DNA of 6,852 bases, taken from assembly GCA_946628805.1 (NCBI GenBank), contig CAMOXB010000103.1:1-6852 (forward strand), given 5' to 3'. A model generated the notes under the pieces. It was not told where the DNA came from. It saw only the letters and a program-made list of their open reading frames with translations, and did no database searches. The stretch's first letter is position 1. Every line of letters begins with the position of its first letter. The stretch is from an uncultured Pseudomonadota bacterium (GTDB taxonomy: Bacteria; Pseudomonadota; Alphaproteobacteria; Rs-D84). A program made the translations under genes and the position numbers. This document shows, piece after piece, positions 1-5,866 of the stretch.

Positions 1-1
1 T

Positions 2-874
2 TATCATAATATGATATTATCAGATAATATGAATCGTTCGCCATTAATAAGAATTGTGCAACCGGCGCAATCTGCCGTATACAAGGTTCCAACCAGTAAA
101 GATGAAGCACGAAATATCGCATCACAAAAAGTTCGTGATTTATTTATATGGGCAACAAATGATAAAAGTGAAAGTCCAGAATTAATTGTATTCCCAGAAA
201 CATCATATCCATATATGATTGTTGATAATTCATTTCCATTATCACATATATTAAACACTAATGTTATTATGGGGGCAAATTCGTATAAAGACGGAAAAGT
301 ATTCAATTCGATGGTTGTTGCAGATAAAAATGGAATTGTTAAAAAATTGTACAGTAAATCACATCTTGTTCCGTTCGGTGAATATCGTCCGTTTGGGGAT
401 GTTATCCCAACGCCTGGACAATTAAGCGCGGGCAATGGCAAAGAATTAATAAGTGTAAAAACACAAGGTGGTGAATTTGTATTTGCACCGGCAATTTGTT
501 ATGAAATTATTTTTTCAGATTCTTTAATTCCATACGGCACAAATCCAGATGCAATCATAAATATAACAAATGATACGTGGTTTGGATTAACCCCAGGTGT
601 ATTTCAACATCTTGATATGGTGCGTCGATATGCAATTGAATCAGGATTACCAATTGTGCGTGCAAATTATTCGGGAATCAGTGCGTTTATTGGTTCGGAC
701 GGAAATATAATTTCGATGATGCCGGTTGGTGATACAGGCAGTTTGGACGGATTTGTATGGGGGGCGCATAACACGCCATATCGAATGATTGGGCGCGATA
801 TGTGGATGATATTTATTTTGATGTTTTCAATATCTGTTTTAATATCCATACCCTTGTTTCAGAAGAAAGATTAG
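2..874 (+). CDS. lnt: Apolipoprotein N-acyltransferase (Lnt), 5'-partial, nitrilase domain and last membrane helix
   Basis: Lnt adds the third acyl chain to the N-terminal cysteine of lipoproteins at the periplasmic face of the inner membrane, taking it from a phospholipid. The frame is open to the left edge, so the N-terminal membrane bundle of roughly 200 residues lies outside the window; the ATG at 11 is internal, not the start. Counting from that codon, the nitrilase domain begins at IRIVQPAQ (13-20). The catalytic glutamate is E63 in FPETSYP, the lysine is K116 in YSKSHLVPFGEY, and the nucleophile is C163 in AICYEIIF. The essential glutamates E124 (FGEY) and E165 (CYE) and the motif NDTWFG (187-192) are also present. 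A hydrophobic stretch at about 264-284 is the final membrane helix, followed by a short charged tail. The catalytic set is complete, so the enzyme should be active. Its last 62 nt overlap the end of the minus-strand ribbon-helix-helix gene. Confidence 0.95.
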   Translation, partial: YHNMILSDNMNRSPLIRIVQPAQSAVYKVPTSKDEARNIASQKVRDLFIWATNDKSESPELIVFPETSYPYMIVDNSFPLSHILNTNVIMGANSYKDGKVFNSMVVADKNGIVKKLYSKSHLVPFGEYRPFGDVIPTPGQLSAGNGKELISVKTQGGEFVFAPAICYEIIFSDSLIPYGTNPDAIINITNDTWFGLTPGVFQHLDMVRRYAIESGLPIVRANYSGISAFIGSDGNIISMMPVGDTGSLDGFVWGAHNTPYRMIGRDMWMIFILMFSISVLISIPLFQKKD

Positions 875-1025
875 AATCTGGATTTCGTGATTCATCAATG
901 CTTTTTATGATTGATGCAACAGATTTATTTTGTTGTATGGCTAATTTTTGTAATACATCAAAGAATTCTGGTTCCAGTGATACACTGGTTTGGTGTCCAG
1001 ATAAAGATACAGAAATTTTTTTCAT
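813..1025 (-). CDS. Small ribbon-helix-helix domain protein (RHH_4-like)
   Basis: This 70-residue protein starts MKKISVSLSGHQTSVSLEPEF, which I recognise as the small alphaproteobacterial ribbon-helix-helix family (Pfam RHH_4 type). Residues 3-8 and 12-18 look like beta segments, followed by helices at about 19-31 and 34-46. The family's closing motif is seen as NLSSETRVWIL (52-62). Such folds usually bind DNA as dimers, but the target and role of this family are not known to me. A longer reading could begin at a TTG at 1043. I chose the ATG at 1025 because it starts the family motif and follows the stop of the upstream gene by one base (TAATATG), which suggests translational coupling. It is the last gene of a four-gene minus-strand cluster, and its 3' end runs 62 nt into lnt on the other strand. 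Family assignment is good; function is open. Confidence 0.85.
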   Translation of the reverse strand: MKKISVSLSGHQTSVSLEPEFFDVLQKLAIQQNKSVASIIKSIDESRNPDSNLSSETRVWILKQILKTSK

Positions 1026-1026
1026 A

Positions 1027-1461
1027 TTATATTTTCCCAACAATTAAACAATCAAACATTGCGCGATATGGGTTGTCATATTTGCGTAATACAGATAATG
1101 TTAAATTATCCAACATAAAACAATTACCATACGCATCATATGCAAACCAGAATAAATCATTTCGACCAAATATAGTTTTTCCGAAAAGATTTTTATTACC
1201 AATCATATCTTTGTTTATCGTTGTTATCGCGGGCAGGGGATATTTTGTTCCGCGTTTAATTTCAACAGGCCCAAAGATACACGATGAACCCAATGTTATG
1301 GCAAAGCATGTTGTATAAAGTTCCTGTAAAAAATTTGGTATCATTGCAGCGCGCATTGCCTGTAATCCCGAATTTGCAATGTTTATCATTGGTAATTCGG
1401 TTGGTGCAAAAAATGTTGCACCACGTGATTTCATCAAAGATAAAAATTCGTCTTTTGTCAT
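1027..1461 (-). CDS. Hypothetical protein, 144 aa, possibly SMI1/KNR4 (SUKH)-like
   Basis: I do not recognise this protein with certainty. It has no signal peptide or membrane helix. The N-terminal 50 residues look helical (MTKDEFLSLMKSRG, then LQAMRAAMIPNFLQELY at about 33-49). The C-terminal half has hydrophobic strands around glycines and aspartates: NLFGKTIFGRNDLFWFAYD (91-109), then YGNCFMLD (111-118), then VLRKYDNPYRAMFDCLIVG (124-142). That pattern faintly resembles SMI1/KNR4 (SUKH) proteins, which include immunity proteins against secreted toxins, but this is a guess from shape. The ATG is 3 nt after the stop of the 168-residue gene and its own TAA is 1 nt before the ribbon-helix-helix ATG, so it is almost certainly cotranscribed and coupled with both. 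Codon use resembles the neighbours, and the frame is intact for 144 codons. Confidence 0.75.
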   Translation of the reverse strand: MTKDEFLSLMKSRGATFFAPTELPMINIANSGLQAMRAAMIPNFLQELYTTCFAITLGSSCIFGPVEIKRGTKYPLPAITTINKDMIGNKNLFGKTIFGRNDLFWFAYDAYGNCFMLDNLTLSVLRKYDNPYRAMFDCLIVGKI

Positions 1462-1464
1462 TTT

Positions 1465-1971
1465 TTATTCATTCCCACGTTCAGACATCATTGCAAAGGC
1501 GGCTTGACTTAATCGGTCTGATGTTGCGTTTCCACCTTCACCGCCGCCACCAGTGTGTGCCGGAACATAAATCTTTTTTTCTGGATTTGGTAAATAAATT
1601 GTTTTTGCATCACTTTGTTCAATTATAAAACGATCCATATTGTGCGAATGTGGAAATGTCCAACACAAGAACATATTTGATATGTCTAAATCGCCACCCC
1701 AAAGTAAAGGAATACGAAATCGTATTGATAAATTATCAGGTAATGATTTTCCCATAACAAGGTTTATAAAATCGTCTTGGGGCAAATTCATAAATGCAAT
1801 TTCTTCAAATGAATCAGTAAGCGATTCAAGAAATTTTCGACGAAGTGATGAATATTCTTTGAACCAATCCGGTGATAAAGAACATTTCTTTGGTTCGAAC
1901 GGAATCACCGGCATATCATCCATACCCAATTGTGCCAATCGTTCTGTTGCAGAATGTTCATTTAATTGCAT
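1465..1971 (-). CDS. Hypothetical protein, 168 aa, with glycine-rich hinge near the C-terminus
   Basis: I do not recognise this protein. It is soluble-looking, with no signal peptide or membrane helix. Residues 35-60 are rich in charged and aromatic residues and probably helical (WFKEYSSLRRKFLESL, then FEEIAF). A central part holds IRFRIPLLWGG (83-93) and CWTFPHSHNMDRFIIEQ (103-119), whose closely spaced histidines and aspartate could bind metal but match no motif I know. A strand-rich piece (AKTIYLPNPEKKIYVPAHT, 122-140) leads into a flexible hinge, GGGGEGG (141-147), and a short helical tail (SDRLSQAAFAMM). An AAGG ribosome-binding site overlaps the stop codon of the upstream membrane-protein gene, 8 nt before the ATG, supporting both this start and coupling. 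The next gene starts 3 nt after the stop. The tail after the hinge may be a docking or interaction segment; this is inference only. Confidence 0.75.
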   Translation of the reverse strand: MQLNEHSATERLAQLGMDDMPVIPFEPKKCSLSPDWFKEYSSLRRKFLESLTDSFEEIAFMNLPQDDFINLVMGKSLPDNLSIRFRIPLLWGGDLDISNMFLCWTFPHSHNMDRFIIEQSDAKTIYLPNPEKKIYVPAHTGGGGEGGNATSDRLSQAAFAMMSERGNE

Positions 1972-1979
1972 TTATTTTA

Positions 1980-1983
1980 CCTT
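1980..1983 (-). promoter_or_regulatory. Ribosome-binding site overlapping the previous stop codon
   Basis: On the minus strand the sequence reads TTATAAGGTAAAATAAATG. AAGG shares bases with the TAA that ends the 283-residue membrane-protein gene and lies 8 nt before the ATG at 1971. This fixes the start of the 168-residue gene and suggests that ribosomes finishing the first gene help start the second. Confidence 0.6.
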
Positions 1984-2833
1984 ATAAATTTTTTATGTAT
2001 TTTATTATTGTATCAATATATTCAGAATACGAATCAAAGTTTTCACGTTCGTCTTCTTTTATTTCGTCCCCAGGATGTGATGCAATAAAATCTTTTAATT
2101 CATCGATATTTTTGAATACCAATAATTGGTCGCTATCTTTTTGGTATTTATTCATTGTATCCAGTATAAAAGCGTTTATATTAATTGGAATGTCTTCCAA
2201 TGTTTCGGTAAATACAGATTTTAATTTTTCAATCGCAGATAACATCTTTTGTTTATCACAATCAACACCGCCAATCCATAAAATTTCATTGTTTCCAATT
2301 GCAAATAAATTTGGAATAAATCCAATTATAGATGGATTTTGTTTTACCAAATATCCGTTATTTGAAAAAGTATCTGCGATTATTGAATTATACGGATTCG
2401 TTGACGAATTCTCATTTGATTTAGTTTCTTTTGGTTGCGTTTGTGCATTATTTTGTGCCGCAATTTGAACCATGTTTTTTGGCAGGTTTAATCGTGGTGG
2501 ACGCGATTGATTTATTTCAAAATGTTGTGGTGTTTCGGTTGGTTTTATCGGTTCCGAAACAGGTGTAGTTGATTTTCGAATATAAATATTACGAATTTCT
2601 TGGCGGTATATAAAATACACCCCAAACAAAAATATAAATATTGCGATGATGATAGAGATATAAAAATGTATGCTGATCGGTATGTGTGCAGCCTGCAATT
2701 TAGATAATTCTTTCCAGTGTGCACCACAAAATATATTAAAGTTAAAAACCGTATTCAGCCAGAATGACAGCCCCAGTAATACAGTTAATCCCAACAAGAT
2801 TGATAATAAAATATGTTCAAATTTATTTTTCAT
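1982..2833 (-). CDS. Two-helix inner-membrane protein with a cytoplasmic C-terminal domain, unknown function
   Basis: I do not recognise this 283-residue protein. A short basic start (MKNK) is followed by helix 1 at about 8-30, a 23-residue loop with one cysteine and tryptophan (FCGAHWKELSK), and helix 2 at about 54-76. By the positive-inside rule both ends are cytoplasmic: YRQEIRNIYIRK follows helix 2. Residues 88-145 form a proline-, asparagine- and glutamine-rich linker. Residues 147-255 look folded, with strands GYLVKQNP, LFAIGNNEILWIGGVD (177-191) and ININAFILD (217-225), helix MLSAIEKLKSVF between the last two, and helix IDELKDFIAS near the end. The tail is acidic (DEIKEDEREN, 256-265). 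The strand-helix order recalls nuclease-like folds, but no catalytic D...ExK set is present. It is the first gene of the minus-strand cluster and starts 42 nt from a divergent gene. It may anchor the products of the following genes at the membrane (inference). Confidence 0.78.
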   Translation of the reverse strand: MKNKFEHILLSILLGLTVLLGLSFWLNTVFNFNIFCGAHWKELSKLQAAHIPISIHFYISIIIAIFIFLFGVYFIYRQEIRNIYIRKSTTPVSEPIKPTETPQHFEINQSRPPRLNLPKNMVQIAAQNNAQTQPKETKSNENSSTNPYNSIIADTFSNNGYLVKQNPSIIGFIPNLFAIGNNEILWIGGVDCDKQKMLSAIEKLKSVFTETLEDIPININAFILDTMNKYQKDSDQLLVFKNIDELKDFIASHPGDEIKEDERENFDSYSEYIDTIIKYIKNL

Positions 2834-2875
2834 TTCATTTCTATTCTATCATATTTTGTGATAAACTGGAATAAA
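2834..2875. promoter_or_regulatory. Divergent 42-nt intergenic region with the likely start signals of two transcripts
   Basis: This very AT-rich spacer separates the ATG of the minus-strand cluster from the ATG of the plus-strand 224-residue gene. Minus-strand hexamers TATGAT and TAGAAT could serve as -10 boxes but have no good -35 at 17 nt. A weak GGA lies 5 nt before the plus-strand ATG. No clear operator repeat is seen. Any promoter for either side must sit here or inside the opposite gene. Confidence 0.4.
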
Positions 2876-3550
2876 ATGATTGATATAAATGAAATTTTTT
2901 CTGATTCGGATAAACGTATTGCGCTTTGGTGTGAAGATGTATCAGATACCAACGATTTGGCGATAATGTGCGATAATATTATCAATAATGATGTGCATAT
3001 GGTGTCTGTGCCACCGACCAAGGTTGCAGATGTTTGGACGTATCTTGAAAAAATGGATGTAAAAATATTAACCCGATACGATTTTAACCCGATATCTGGG
3101 AAAAGTGTTGATTCTGATATGGACGCGCTGTCCGAAAATATTGTAAATGTATGCAGACATGGTGCAGACGGCGTTCAGATATTTATAAAATCGCGTGATT
3201 TTGATAATTTTGTTGCGGCATTGCAATTTGTTCGTGATGATTTGTTCTTTGGTCACGATTTGTGTATTGGTATGGATGTGTCGGATATAGATGTCAGCAA
3301 TCTGAGCATTTTCTTTCAAAAATTAAAAGATATTCGTGCGAATACATTGGTATTAACATTAAATGAAGATATGGGCAATCGTTCGGATTTTGTTGGTCGG
3401 ATTTATGCGATATTACAGAATTGGGATTTTGATGGTGATTTGCACTTTGTGCTGGGAAACAATTTCGACCGTATTGACCAGGTTGTTCGTTTGACTGAAA
3501 TATTACGCCCGGAATTAAACGACAAATTGCGTTTCTTTCTGGATTATTGA
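2876..3550 (+). CDS. Hypothetical protein, 224 aa, probable (beta/alpha)8-barrel
   Basis: I do not recognise the family. I chose the ATG at 2876 (weak GGA, 5 nt away) over one at 2813 in the same frame, because the longer form would overlap the divergent gene and add a run unlike the rest. Eight hydrophobic strands alternate with helices: RIALWCED (14-21), VHMVSVPP (40-47), VKILTRYD (62-69), ADGVQIFI (97-104), DLCIGMDV (128-135), ANTLVLTLN (155-163), DLHFVLG (188-194) and KLRFFLDY (217-224). That is the rhythm of a TIM barrel, distantly like the deoxyribose-phosphate aldolase group, but I see no Schiff-base lysine at the expected sixth strand, so activity is not predicted. The composition is rich in aspartate. 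The gene ends in TGA directly against the last base of trmB on the other strand, leaving no room for a terminator. Confidence 0.8.
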   Translation: MIDINEIFSDSDKRIALWCEDVSDTNDLAIMCDNIINNDVHMVSVPPTKVADVWTYLEKMDVKILTRYDFNPISGKSVDSDMDALSENIVNVCRHGADGVQIFIKSRDFDNFVAALQFVRDDLFFGHDLCIGMDVSDIDVSNLSIFFQKLKDIRANTLVLTLNEDMGNRSDFVGRIYAILQNWDFDGDLHFVLGNNFDRIDQVVRLTEILRPELNDKLRFFLDY

Positions 3551-4216
3551 TTATAAAGACAATACCAAATATTTCGGATTTGTTGTGCCAGCCTTGTTTT
3601 TCAATTGATATCGTGTTTTTATAATATCCAGATTCGTTGATTTGATTTTAAGACTTGTTTGCTTTAATTGTTCAACAATCCAATCATAGTATTCCCAATG
3701 ATCCGTTCCTATAATTATTTTTCCGCCGTTTTGTATATGTTTTGACAATAAATTCAGGAAATCGTGATTTAATAAACGACGCTTTTCATGTCGTGCCTTT
3801 GGCCACGGATCAGGGTGCAAGACCCAAATTTCATCAAAGTTTATATTTTGCAAATCATTTAACATTAAGCGGACATCGTCTGGGAATACGCGAATATTTT
3901 TATATTCGTTCATCAATACGTTATCCGATTCGTTCGCTATGCTTGACATCAGGGCGGCAACCCCGTTTGCAAAAGGTTCGGCGCCAACAATAATTTTGTC
4001 TGGATTTGCCAAAGCCAAATCGCGCAGGTGTTCGCCATTACCAAAACCGATTTCCAGAATTGCTGGTTTTTGGGCTAAATCATCGGATTTTGGGGTAATT
4101 TCTGGTAATAAATTATCCATCAGCCATTGTTTGCGATTTGATAATTTTTTACCGTGTCTGCGACCGAATGTGCGTAAATTTTGATTTTCAAAATGTTTTA
4201 ATTCTTGTTTTTCCAT
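3551..4216 (-). CDS. trmB: tRNA (guanine-N7-)-methyltransferase TrmB
   Basis: TrmB methylates N7 of G46 in the variable loop of tRNAs, using S-adenosylmethionine. The 221-residue length is normal. The N-terminus LRTFGRRHGKKLS (14-26) is of the alphaproteobacterial form. The SAM-binding motif is LEIGFGNGEHL (54-64), followed by the acidic strand end VGAEPF (77-82) and FPDDVR (111-116). The family signature HPDPWPKARHEKRRL (134-148) includes the conserved D136. GTDHWEYYDW (170-179) and TRYQLKNKAG (201-210) near the C-terminus complete the set; TRYQ replaces the commoner TxYE. The start is the ATG at 4216; no Shine-Dalgarno precedes it, and a promoter -10 box ends only 6 nt upstream, so the transcript may be leaderless. 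It is divergent from gltX and ends flush against the 224-residue gene. Confidence 0.96.
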   Translation of the reverse strand: MEKQELKHFENQNLRTFGRRHGKKLSNRKQWLMDNLLPEITPKSDDLAQKPAILEIGFGNGEHLRDLALANPDKIIVGAEPFANGVAALMSSIANESDNVLMNEYKNIRVFPDDVRLMLNDLQNINFDEIWVLHPDPWPKARHEKRRLLNHDFLNLLSKHIQNGGKIIIGTDHWEYYDWIVEQLKQTSLKIKSTNLDIIKTRYQLKNKAGTTNPKYLVLSL

Positions 4217-4222
4217 ATAATT

Positions 4223-4251
4223 AGTATAAAATCAGTTTGTTATAAAAACAA
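4223..4251 (-). promoter_or_regulatory. Promoter of trmB, possibly giving a leaderless transcript
   Basis: On the minus strand TTGTTT (4251-4246) and TATACT (4228-4223) are separated by exactly 17 nt, a good sigma-70-type match. The -10 box ends 6 nt before the trmB ATG, so transcription would begin at or next to the start codon. The element lies between two divergent genes and its -35 overlaps the gltX ribosome-binding site. Confidence 0.6.
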
Positions 4252-4254
4252 GGA
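4250..4254 (+). promoter_or_regulatory. Ribosome-binding site of gltX
   Basis: AAGGA lies 8 nt before the ATG at 4263. It confirms the upstream start, which gives gltX its extra N-terminal segment of about 38 residues, rather than the internal methionine just before TRFAPSPTG. Confidence 0.75.
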
Positions 4255-4262
4255 TAAATAAA

Positions 4263-5837
4263 ATGCGTAACGGTTTAAGTAAAGATTTAATAGCACGCGT
4301 TCTGGGCGCGGCACCAAAATATACATTGGACGAATTGGAAGCAAAATTCCCAGCCCGTAATTTACCAGAAGGGGCGATGGTTACGCGTTTCGCACCCAGT
4401 CCGACCGGATATATGCACTTGGGTGGGTTGTATGGTTCATTGATTGATTGTAAATTGGCAATGCAATCTGGTGGTGTATTTATGCTGCGTATCGAAGATA
4501 CAGATACAAAACGCGAAGTCAAAGATGCGGTCGATATCATTATCAAATCATTAGAAAAATTCGGATTGAAATATAATGATATTCCGGAATATGGCCCATA
4601 TTATCAATCACAACGTAAAGATATTTATCACAGTGTTGCGGCATATTTGTTGGAAAAAGGTATGGCATATCCTTGCTTTTTGAAACCTGATGAAATGGAA
4701 GAAATTCGTAAACAACAAACCGCCGCAGGTTTTGCAACCGGAATTTATGGTGAATGGGCGCGTGACAGAAATATTACAGATGATGAAATAATTGCGCACT
4801 TGGATAATGGCGAAGTGCCAACAATACGCCTTTATTCAAACGGTAATCCGGAAACACGTATTTTCTGTAAAGATGCAGTTCGTGGTTCGATTTCGTTCCC
4901 AGAAAATAACGAAGATACAGTTTTAATTAAATCAAACGACAGATTGCCAACGTATCATTTTGCGCATTTGTGTGATGATCATTTTATGCGCACTACACAT
5001 GTTGTTCGTGGTGAAGAATGGCTTTCGTCGTTCCCATTACATGTTCAAATGTTTCGTATGATGGGATGGACACCACCGCTTTATATTCATACATCGACAA
5101 TTGATAAAATCGATGAAGAATCTGGAAAACAGAGAAAATTATCAAAACGTAAAGATCCCGAAGCCAACGTTGCATTTTTCTTGGAACAAGGTTGGCCAAC
5201 AGAATCTGTGATTGAATATTTGGGAAATATTGCGGCATCTGGATATGAAGAAGCCAAAATGAAAGGCATGGTAAAATCTTTCTGGGATTATGAAATGCGT
5301 CCAAAGAAAATCCCAATGTCTGGTTCATTGTTTGATATGAAAAAATTGGAATGGTGGGCAAAAGAATATATCGCGACAATGGCGGTTCCTGATTTGGTAA
5401 AGTCTGTTGTTGATTGGGCGGGCGAATATGGAAATGATGATAATAAAAAACAAATTGCAGATATTGATTATCTGACATCTGTGTTGTCGATTGAACGCGA
5501 TAATCCAAAACGTATTCGCAAGGATTTTATCACATGGCAACAAACATTAAATGAAGTTTCGTATTTCTGGGATTTCTTGTTCGTGCCGAATAAAGAATAT
5601 GAATATAACAAAGACGTATTGCGCGAATTTATTGCGACATTTGATGCAAACGATGACAAAGATACATGGTGGAATAAAATTGTCGCGGTTGCAGAAAAAT
5701 GCGGTGTTAAACCGGGCGATGTTGCAATGAATCTGCGTGTTGCAATGACCGGTCGCACAAATACCCCAGACCTTTATTCGTTAATGCATGTGTTGGGTGG
5801 CGAACGTGTTAATGAACGAATAAATATGGTTTTGTAA
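4263..5837 (+). CDS. gltX: Glutamyl-tRNA synthetase (class I), with N-terminal extension
   Basis: This 524-residue enzyme charges tRNA(Glu) with glutamate using ATP. TRFAPSPTGYMHLGG (41-55) contains the HIGH motif as HLGG (52-55). LRIEDTDTKRE (75-85) binds the amino-acid side, and RKLSKRKDPEA (291-301) contains the KMSKS motif as KLSKR. DDHFMRTTHVVRGEEWLSS (238-256) is the usual catalytic-core stretch, and the C-terminal helical domain is complete. A roughly 38-residue segment precedes the catalytic core, supported by a good ribosome-binding site. PCFL (137-140) keeps one cysteine of the CxC pair seen in zinc-binding relatives. From memory, the sequence style (extension ending in LPEGAMVTRFAPSPTG, then YHFAHLCDDH and KLSKRKDPEA) is closer to clostridial enzymes than to the classical alphaproteobacterial ones, so lateral transfer is possible. 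Whether it also charges tRNA(Gln) cannot be read here. A TrhA-type gene follows 29 nt later. Confidence 0.96.
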   Translation: MRNGLSKDLIARVLGAAPKYTLDELEAKFPARNLPEGAMVTRFAPSPTGYMHLGGLYGSLIDCKLAMQSGGVFMLRIEDTDTKREVKDAVDIIIKSLEKFGLKYNDIPEYGPYYQSQRKDIYHSVAAYLLEKGMAYPCFLKPDEMEEIRKQQTAAGFATGIYGEWARDRNITDDEIIAHLDNGEVPTIRLYSNGNPETRIFCKDAVRGSISFPENNEDTVLIKSNDRLPTYHFAHLCDDHFMRTTHVVRGEEWLSSFPLHVQMFRMMGWTPPLYIHTSTIDKIDEESGKQRKLSKRKDPEANVAFFLEQGWPTESVIEYLGNIAASGYEEAKMKGMVKSFWDYEMRPKKIPMSGSLFDMKKLEWWAKEYIATMAVPDLVKSVVDWAGEYGNDDNKKQIADIDYLTSVLSIERDNPKRIRKDFITWQQTLNEVSYFWDFLFVPNKEYEYNKDVLREFIATFDANDDKDTWWNKIVAVAEKCGVKPGDVAMNLRVAMTGRTNTPDLYSLMHVLGGERVNERINMVL

Positions 5838-5854
5838 TTTATTTATGAAAAGAA

Positions 5855-5862
5855 AGGAAGGG
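5855..5862 (+). promoter_or_regulatory. Strong ribosome-binding site of the TrhA-type gene
   Basis: AGGAAGGG ends 4 nt before the ATG at 5867, the strongest purine-rich Shine-Dalgarno in the window. It lies in the 29-nt gap after the gltX stop, so the second gene has its own initiation signal and need not depend on coupling. Confidence 0.7.
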
Positions 5863-5866
5863 CAAA

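Noticed and set aside
4..441. 145-codon minus-strand frame at the left edge
   Set aside because: It is antisense to the Lnt catalytic domain, whose motifs establish the plus-strand reading.
2129..2387. Restriction-nuclease-like fold in the C-terminal domain of the membrane protein
   Set aside because: The strand-helix order is suggestive, but the D...ExK residues are absent (GGVD follows the strand), so no nuclease call is made.
1872..2468. 198-codon plus-strand frame
   Set aside because: It is antisense to the membrane-protein and 168-residue genes, has an unlikely composition, and lacks a ribosome-binding site; the minus-strand genes have coupled starts and stops.
2813..2875. Upstream ATG for the 224-residue gene
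   Set aside because: The extra 21 residues would overlap the start of the divergent membrane-protein gene and resemble translated spacer; the ATG at 2876 fits better.
4993..5508. 171-codon minus-strand frame inside gltX
   Set aside because: It is the antisense shadow of a conserved catalytic core with an improbable composition.
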